A DNA stretch of 11,195 nucleotides from Burkholderiales bacterium (GTDB lineage Bacteria; Pseudomonadota; Gammaproteobacteria; Burkholderiales; Burkholderiaceae_E), in contig CP070753.1 in the NCBI GenBank assembly GCA_020348765.1, positions 1,062,896-1,074,090 of the forward strand, in the 5' to 3' direction. The position numbers and the translations under genes are program-made. Positions 9,072-11,195 of the stretch are shown here, piece after piece. Below the pieces are notes generated by a model, which saw only the letters and a program-made list of their open reading frames with translations, had not been told where the DNA came from and did not search any database. Each line of letters opens with the position of its first letter. The stretch's first letter is position 1.

Positions 9072-9107
9072 GCACCGTGGTCGCCGCGGCCACGCGCGGC
9101 CTCAGCC
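9066..9107. terminator. Symmetrical hairpin between convergent receiver and merR genes
   Basis: Outer arms GGCTGAG (9066-9072) and CTCAGCC (9101-9107) pair perfectly over 7 bp. Nested inside, 9076-9083 pairs with 9087-9094 (8 bp including one G-T) around a 3-nt loop. The arms contain the TGA of the receiver gene (9069-9071) and, on the other strand, the TGA of merR (9104-9102). Such a structure could terminate both transcripts. There is no long T-tract, so termination is unproven. Confidence 0.5.
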
Positions 9108-9512
9108 GTCGTGCAATGACCCGATCAGCGGACAGCGCACCGTTCCGCGGGCGGCACGACAGCGCTGCACCAGCGCCTGCAGCGCGTGCTCGATCCGTTG
9201 CAGGTCGGCCAACCGGGCCCGAACTTCCACCAGCTTGCGTTCGGCCTGCTCGCGCGCCGCAGAGCAATGCGAACCGTCCTCGAGCACGAGCAGCTCGGCG
9301 ATCTCGTCCAGACTGAACCCCAGCCGCTGGGCCGACCTGATGAAGCGCAGCCGGCCCAGCTCGCGCGCCGAGTAGCGGCGAATACCGCGCCACGGTCGTT
9401 CCGGCACGGGCAGAAGGCCCTTGCGCTGGTAGAACCGAATCGTCTCGACATTGACGCCGGCGCCGCCGGCCAGTTCGCCGATCGTCAGCCCCTGTTGGCA
9501 TGTGCTCGCCAT
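9102..9512 (-). CDS. merR: MerR, mercury-responsive transcriptional regulator
   Basis: 136-residue MerR-family regulator of the mercury type. The N-terminal winged helix reads [26 protein letters not shown] (9-34), followed by [31 protein letters not shown] and the dimerisation helix. The three Hg(II)-binding cysteines of Tn501 MerR (Cys82, 117 and 126) correspond to Cys83 (EDGSHC), Cys118 (VQRCRAARG) and Cys127 (VRCPLI), so it should sense mercury. Without Hg, MerR represses the divergent operon; with Hg it untwists the over-long spacer to activate. The ATG at 9512 is supported by GGAG at 9522-9519 with a 6-nt spacer; an in-frame extension upstream to 9698 was rejected because it crosses the operator and merT. 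A perfect operator dyad stands directly upstream. The end faces the receiver gene. Confidence 0.97.
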   Translation of the reverse strand: MASTCQQGLTIGELAGGAGVNVETIRFYQRKGLLPVPERPWRGIRRYSARELGRLRFIRSAQRLGFSLDEIAELLVLEDGSHCSAAREQAERKLVEVRARLADLQRIEHALQALVQRCRAARGTVRCPLIGSLHDG

Positions 9513-9514
9513 GG

Positions 9515-9545
9515 TTGACTCCGTACCATTGTACGGAGCTAAGCT
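9515..9545 (+). promoter_or_regulatory. mer operator/promoter for merT operon (MerR-controlled)
   Basis: The -35 TTGACT (9515-9520) and -10 TAAGCT (9540-9545) are separated by 19 bp, the extended spacer typical of MerR-activated promoters. In the spacer, CTCCGTAC (9519-9526) and GTACGGAG (9531-9538) form a perfect 8-bp dyad with a 4-bp centre, as in the classical mer operator. The predicted start site falls at about 9552. Confidence 0.93.
9528..9533 (-). promoter_or_regulatory. Predicted -10 box of the merR promoter
   Basis: Read on the - strand this is TACAAT, five of six to the -10 consensus, 15 bp before the merR start codon and lying in the operator dyad. That fits autorepression of merR by MerR. 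No good -35 is seen at 17 bp. Confidence 0.5.
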
Positions 9546-9551
9546 TACGCG

Positions 9552-9920
9552 ATGCGAACGCGTCACGACTCGGAGACCAGAGCCGGCGCCGGACCGTCCC
9601 TGGCCACGGGCGGACTGGCTGCGCTGCTCGCGTCGAGCTGCTGCCTCGGGCCGTTGGTGCTGCTCGCGGTCGGCATCTCCGGCCCGTGGCTCGTGCACCT
9701 GACGTCGCTCGAGCGGTACCAGCCGGTCTTCGTCGCGATCGCGATCGCCGCCCTGGCTGTCGCGTGGCGGCCGATCTGGCGACCGGTCTCAGCCTGCGAC
9801 ACCGGGAAGGTCTGCGCCGCGCCACCGGCGAGGCGGGCCTACAAGGCGCTGTTCGTCAGCGTGGCCGCGCTGCTGTTGGTCTCCATCGCCTCGCCGCTGG
9901 TCGCGCCATGGTTCTATTGA
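9552..9920 (+). CDS. merT: MerT, mercuric ion transport protein
   Basis: Inner-membrane mercury importer, 122 residues, close to the family length. Three membrane segments are visible (about 17-42, 57-74 and 97-117). The first carries the vicinal Cys30-Cys31 in [12 protein letters not shown] that accept Hg(II) from MerP; a second pair, Cys82 and Cys88, lies in the cytoplasmic loop (SACDTGKVC), as in known MerT. The C-terminus PLVAPWFY is also typical. The ATG at 9552 is the only plausible start, lies seven bases after the -10 box and has no Shine-Dalgarno, implying leaderless or near-leaderless translation. Induced by Hg(II) through MerR. Followed at once by merP. No mercuric reductase gene is visible in the window to detoxify the imported ion. 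Confidence 0.96.
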   Translation: MRTRHDSETRAGAGPSLATGGLAALLASSCCLGPLVLLAVGISGPWLVHLTSLERYQPVFVAIAIAALAVAWRPIWRPVSACDTGKVCAAPPARRAYKALFVSVAALLLVSIASPLVAPWFY

Positions 9921-9937
9921 CGCGCAAGGCAACTACG

Positions 9938-10222
9938 GTGCTGCGCTCCTTCCTACTGGGACTCGCCATCGTGGCGGCGATGCCGGTGTCGGCCGCGCCC
10001 CGAACGGTCACGCTATCGGTGCCCGGTATGGATTGCGCGCTGTGCCCGATCACCGTGAAGATGGCCCTCGCTTCCGTTCCCGGGGTTTCCAGCGCCGAGG
10101 TGAGCCTCGAACTGCGCCGGGCCACGGTGACCTTCGATGACGAGCGCACGAGCGTGGAAGCCCTGATGCGGGCAACCCGCGATGCCGGCTACCCATCCGC
10201 ACCCGCTGAGCCGAAACCGTGA
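9938..10222 (+). CDS. merP: MerP, periplasmic mercury-binding protein
   Basis: Small periplasmic HMA-domain protein, 94 residues from the GTG at 9938, near the family's roughly 91. The signal peptide is about residues 1-19 (hydrophobic core FLLGLAIVAAM, likely cleavage after VSA). The metal site GMDCALCPITV has Cys33 and Cys36; classical MerP has Thr where this has Asp. The remainder (VPGVSSAEVSLE, ATVTFDDERTSVEAL, DAGYPS) follows MerP closely. It binds Hg(II) in the periplasm and passes it to MerT. The GTG was preferred because AAGG (9926-9929) stands 8 nt upstream; an in-frame ATG at 9908 lies inside the merT codons for PWF and has no Shine-Dalgarno. It overlaps the following gene by 4 nt (GTGA). 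Confidence 0.94.
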   Translation: MLRSFLLGLAIVAAMPVSAAPRTVTLSVPGMDCALCPITVKMALASVPGVSSAEVSLELRRATVTFDDERTSVEALMRATRDAGYPSAPAEPKP

Positions 10223-10440
10223 GCGCACTCGTCCTCGAATCGACACTGACCTGCCCGGTCTGCGGCCATGCCACGACCGAGACCATGCCCACCGACGCCT
10301 GCCAGTGGTTCTATCAGTGCGAGCAGTGCGGAACACTGCTGCGGCCCCGACCGGGTGACTGCTGCGTGTACTGTTCGTACGGCACGGTGCCGTGCCCTCC
10401 GATCCAGGCAGGCGGCGGCTCGGGCTGCTGCGCAGAATAA
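10219..10440 (+). CDS. GDCCVxC-motif small cysteine-rich protein
   Basis: 73-residue protein with eleven cysteines: CPVC (12-15), Cys28, CEQC (34-37), the signature GDCCVYCSYGTVPCPPIQ (47-63) and a terminal CC (70-71). This matches the family named for its GDCCVxC motif, of unknown function, thought to bind metal; some members elsewhere are annotated as selenoproteins. Here every position is Cys and no in-frame TGA occurs before the stop. The two CxxC pairs look like a zinc-ribbon-type knuckle. No signal peptide, so cytoplasmic. It starts at GTG 10219, overlapping the merP stop (GTGA), so it is translationally coupled to merP and would be mercury-induced. A role in cytoplasmic Hg binding or handover is plausible but inferred. 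Confidence 0.88.
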   Translation: MSALVLESTLTCPVCGHATTETMPTDACQWFYQCEQCGTLLRPRPGDCCVYCSYGTVPCPPIQAGGGSGCCAE

Positions 10441-10463
10441 GGCGGCACCGGCGTTGGGATGGA

Positions 10464-10487
10464 CGCCTCCCCGGCCGAGGGGAGGTG
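10464..10487 (+). promoter_or_regulatory. Hairpin masking a strong Shine-Dalgarno
   Basis: CCTCCCC (10466-10472) pairs perfectly with GGGGAGG (10479-10485) around the 6-nt loop GGCCGA; one G-U and one C-G pair extend it to 10464/10487. The 3' arm contains the purine tract AGGGGAGG, which would be an excellent ribosome binding site for the ATG at 10491. In RNA the site would be sequestered. It might also act as a weak mer-operon terminator, but no T-tract follows. Confidence 0.55.
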
Positions 10488-10490
10488 AGC

Positions 10491-10511
10491 ATGCAACAGA
10501 GGATGCGATGA
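10491..10511 (+). CDS. Possible six-codon leader ORF coupled to nitroreductase
   Basis: ATG at 10491 is placed 5 nt after GGAGG and reads MQQRMR before a TGA at 10509-10511. That stop overlaps the nitroreductase ATG (10508) as ATGA. The layout resembles translational coupling through a leader peptide. It may be chance; nothing besides the Shine-Dalgarno and overlap supports it. Confidence 0.35.
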   Translation: MQQRMR

Positions 10512-11176
10512 ACGTACGCGACGCAGTACTTGCGCGTCACTCGGTGCGCGCCTTTCTCGATCGCCCGGTCGAAGCCGAGATCGTCCGCGACCTGCTGAGC
10601 GTCGCGGCGCGAACGCCATCGGGTGGCAACCTGCAGCCGTGGCGGGTCGACGTGATGGCCGGACGGCCGCTGGCCGAATTCAAGCGGCTCGTCGCCGAGC
10701 GCACGGCCGCCGGCGTCATCGAGCAGCCCGAGTACGACGTCTATCCGCGCGGGCTCTGGGAGCCGCTGCGCGCCCGCCGCGCCCGCGCCGCGGACCAGCG
10801 CTTTCGCGCCTTCGGCGTGTCCGGCGAACCCGACCCGCAGGCCATTCTGAAAGTGCACACCTACGCGTTCTTCGGGGCGCCGGTCGGGCTGTTCTTCAGC
10901 ATGGATCGCCGCGTCGGCCCCCCGCAGTGGTCCGACGTCGGCATGTTCATGCAGACGCTGATGCTGCTCGCGGTCGAGCGCGGGCTCGGCACCTGCCCGC
11001 AGGAGATCTGGTCCAATTGGCCACAGACGGTCGCGCAGGCGATCGGCCTGCCCCGGACGCACATGCTGTTCTCGGGCATGGCGCTGGGCTACGAGGACAC
11101 CGACTCGCCGTGCAACGCGTTTCGCACCGAGCGCGAGCCGCTGCGAGCGTTCGCGACCCTGGTCGGCTTCGACTGA
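10508..11176 (+). CDS. Nitroreductase-family FMN oxidoreductase
   Basis: 222-residue flavoprotein of the nitroreductase fold. FMN-contact motifs: RHSVR at 10-14, PSGGNLQPW at 37-45, and the C-terminal half with WSDVGMFMQTLMLLAVERGLGTCP (141-164) and FSGMALGYED (188-197). Family members use NAD(P)H to reduce nitro compounds, quinones or enones; the true substrate here is unknown. The start at 10508 is backed by AGAGG (10498-10502), though spacing is short and a leader ORF may feed ribosomes by coupling. It follows the mer genes on the same strand after a 67-bp gap, so it may be read through from the mer promoter or be separate. It is not a canonical mer gene. No signal peptide. The remaining 19 bp to the window end show nothing. 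Confidence 0.93.
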   Translation: MNVRDAVLARHSVRAFLDRPVEAEIVRDLLSVAARTPSGGNLQPWRVDVMAGRPLAEFKRLVAERTAAGVIEQPEYDVYPRGLWEPLRARRARAADQRFRAFGVSGEPDPQAILKVHTYAFFGAPVGLFFSMDRRVGPPQWSDVGMFMQTLMLLAVERGLGTCPQEIWSNWPQTVAQAIGLPRTHMLFSGMALGYEDTDSPCNAFRTEREPLRAFATLVGFD

Positions 11177-11195
11177 GTGCGCCGGCCGATCGCCG

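Noticed and set aside
9513-9698. N-terminal extension of MerR to an ATG at 9698
   Set aside because: It would read through the mer operator and antisense to merT; MerR family members start at MAST... with a GGAG in place.
10013-11062. 349-residue open frame on the - strand across merP to nitroreductase
   Set aside because: Antisense shadow of three genes with clear family motifs on the + strand.
9102-11176. Mobile element ends around the mer block
   Set aside because: mer genes often ride on transposons, but no transposase, resolvase or terminal inverted repeat was found in the window.

Overview
This window is G+C-rich (about two thirds by eye) and densely coded. The protein families and gene styles suggest a betaproteobacterium, probably of the Burkholderiales; this is inference from style, with no marker gene to prove it. 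Three blocks are present.

Block 1 (1-4026) is a partner-switching signalling module with lipase-like companions. On the + strand lie an RsbW/SpoIIAB-type ATPase (anti-sigma kinase, cut by the left window edge), a STAS-domain anti-anti-sigma protein, and two tandem patatin-like hydrolases. Converging on them from the - strand is a receiver-PP2C (SpoIIE/RsbU/RssB-like) phosphatase. Receiver-phosphatase, STAS antagonist and anti-sigma kinase make up the full phosphorylation switch. The patatins next to a receiver-PP2C protein recall the rssA-rssB pairing of E. coli. The DNA between genes holds a 23-bp tandem array, a 16-bp duplication of a ribosome binding site with its start codon, and a decayed copy of a patatin 3' end.

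Block 2 (4027-9071) is a three-gene + strand operon with 4-nt overlaps. It encodes two paralogous membrane histidine kinases and a DivK-like single-domain receiver. Both kinases appear to carry a MASE2-type membrane domain and a GAF domain; the second also has two receivers, the first with Glu in place of the phosphoacceptor Asp. The operon is divergent from the receiver-phosphatase gene across a 106-bp region filled by a decaying 14-bp tandem repeat. Its last copies create TTGACA boxes and a likely sigma-70 promoter whose transcript would start at the kinase ATG.

Block 3 (9072-11176) is a mercury locus: divergent merR, a textbook 19-bp-spaced mer operator/promoter, merT, merP, a small GDCCVxC cysteine-rich protein and a nitroreductase-family flavoprotein. 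No merA is present in the window. A large symmetrical hairpin separates blocks 2 and 3 and includes the stop codons of both converging genes. In front of the nitroreductase, a GC-rich hairpin covers a strong Shine-Dalgarno that serves a six-codon ORF whose stop overlaps the nitroreductase ATG.

A reasonable model is that the REC-phosphatase and hybrid kinases pass environmental signals to a STAS/anti-sigma switch, with the patatins as output or modulators. The mer block looks functionally separate. No transposase, integrase, tRNA or CRISPR was seen.
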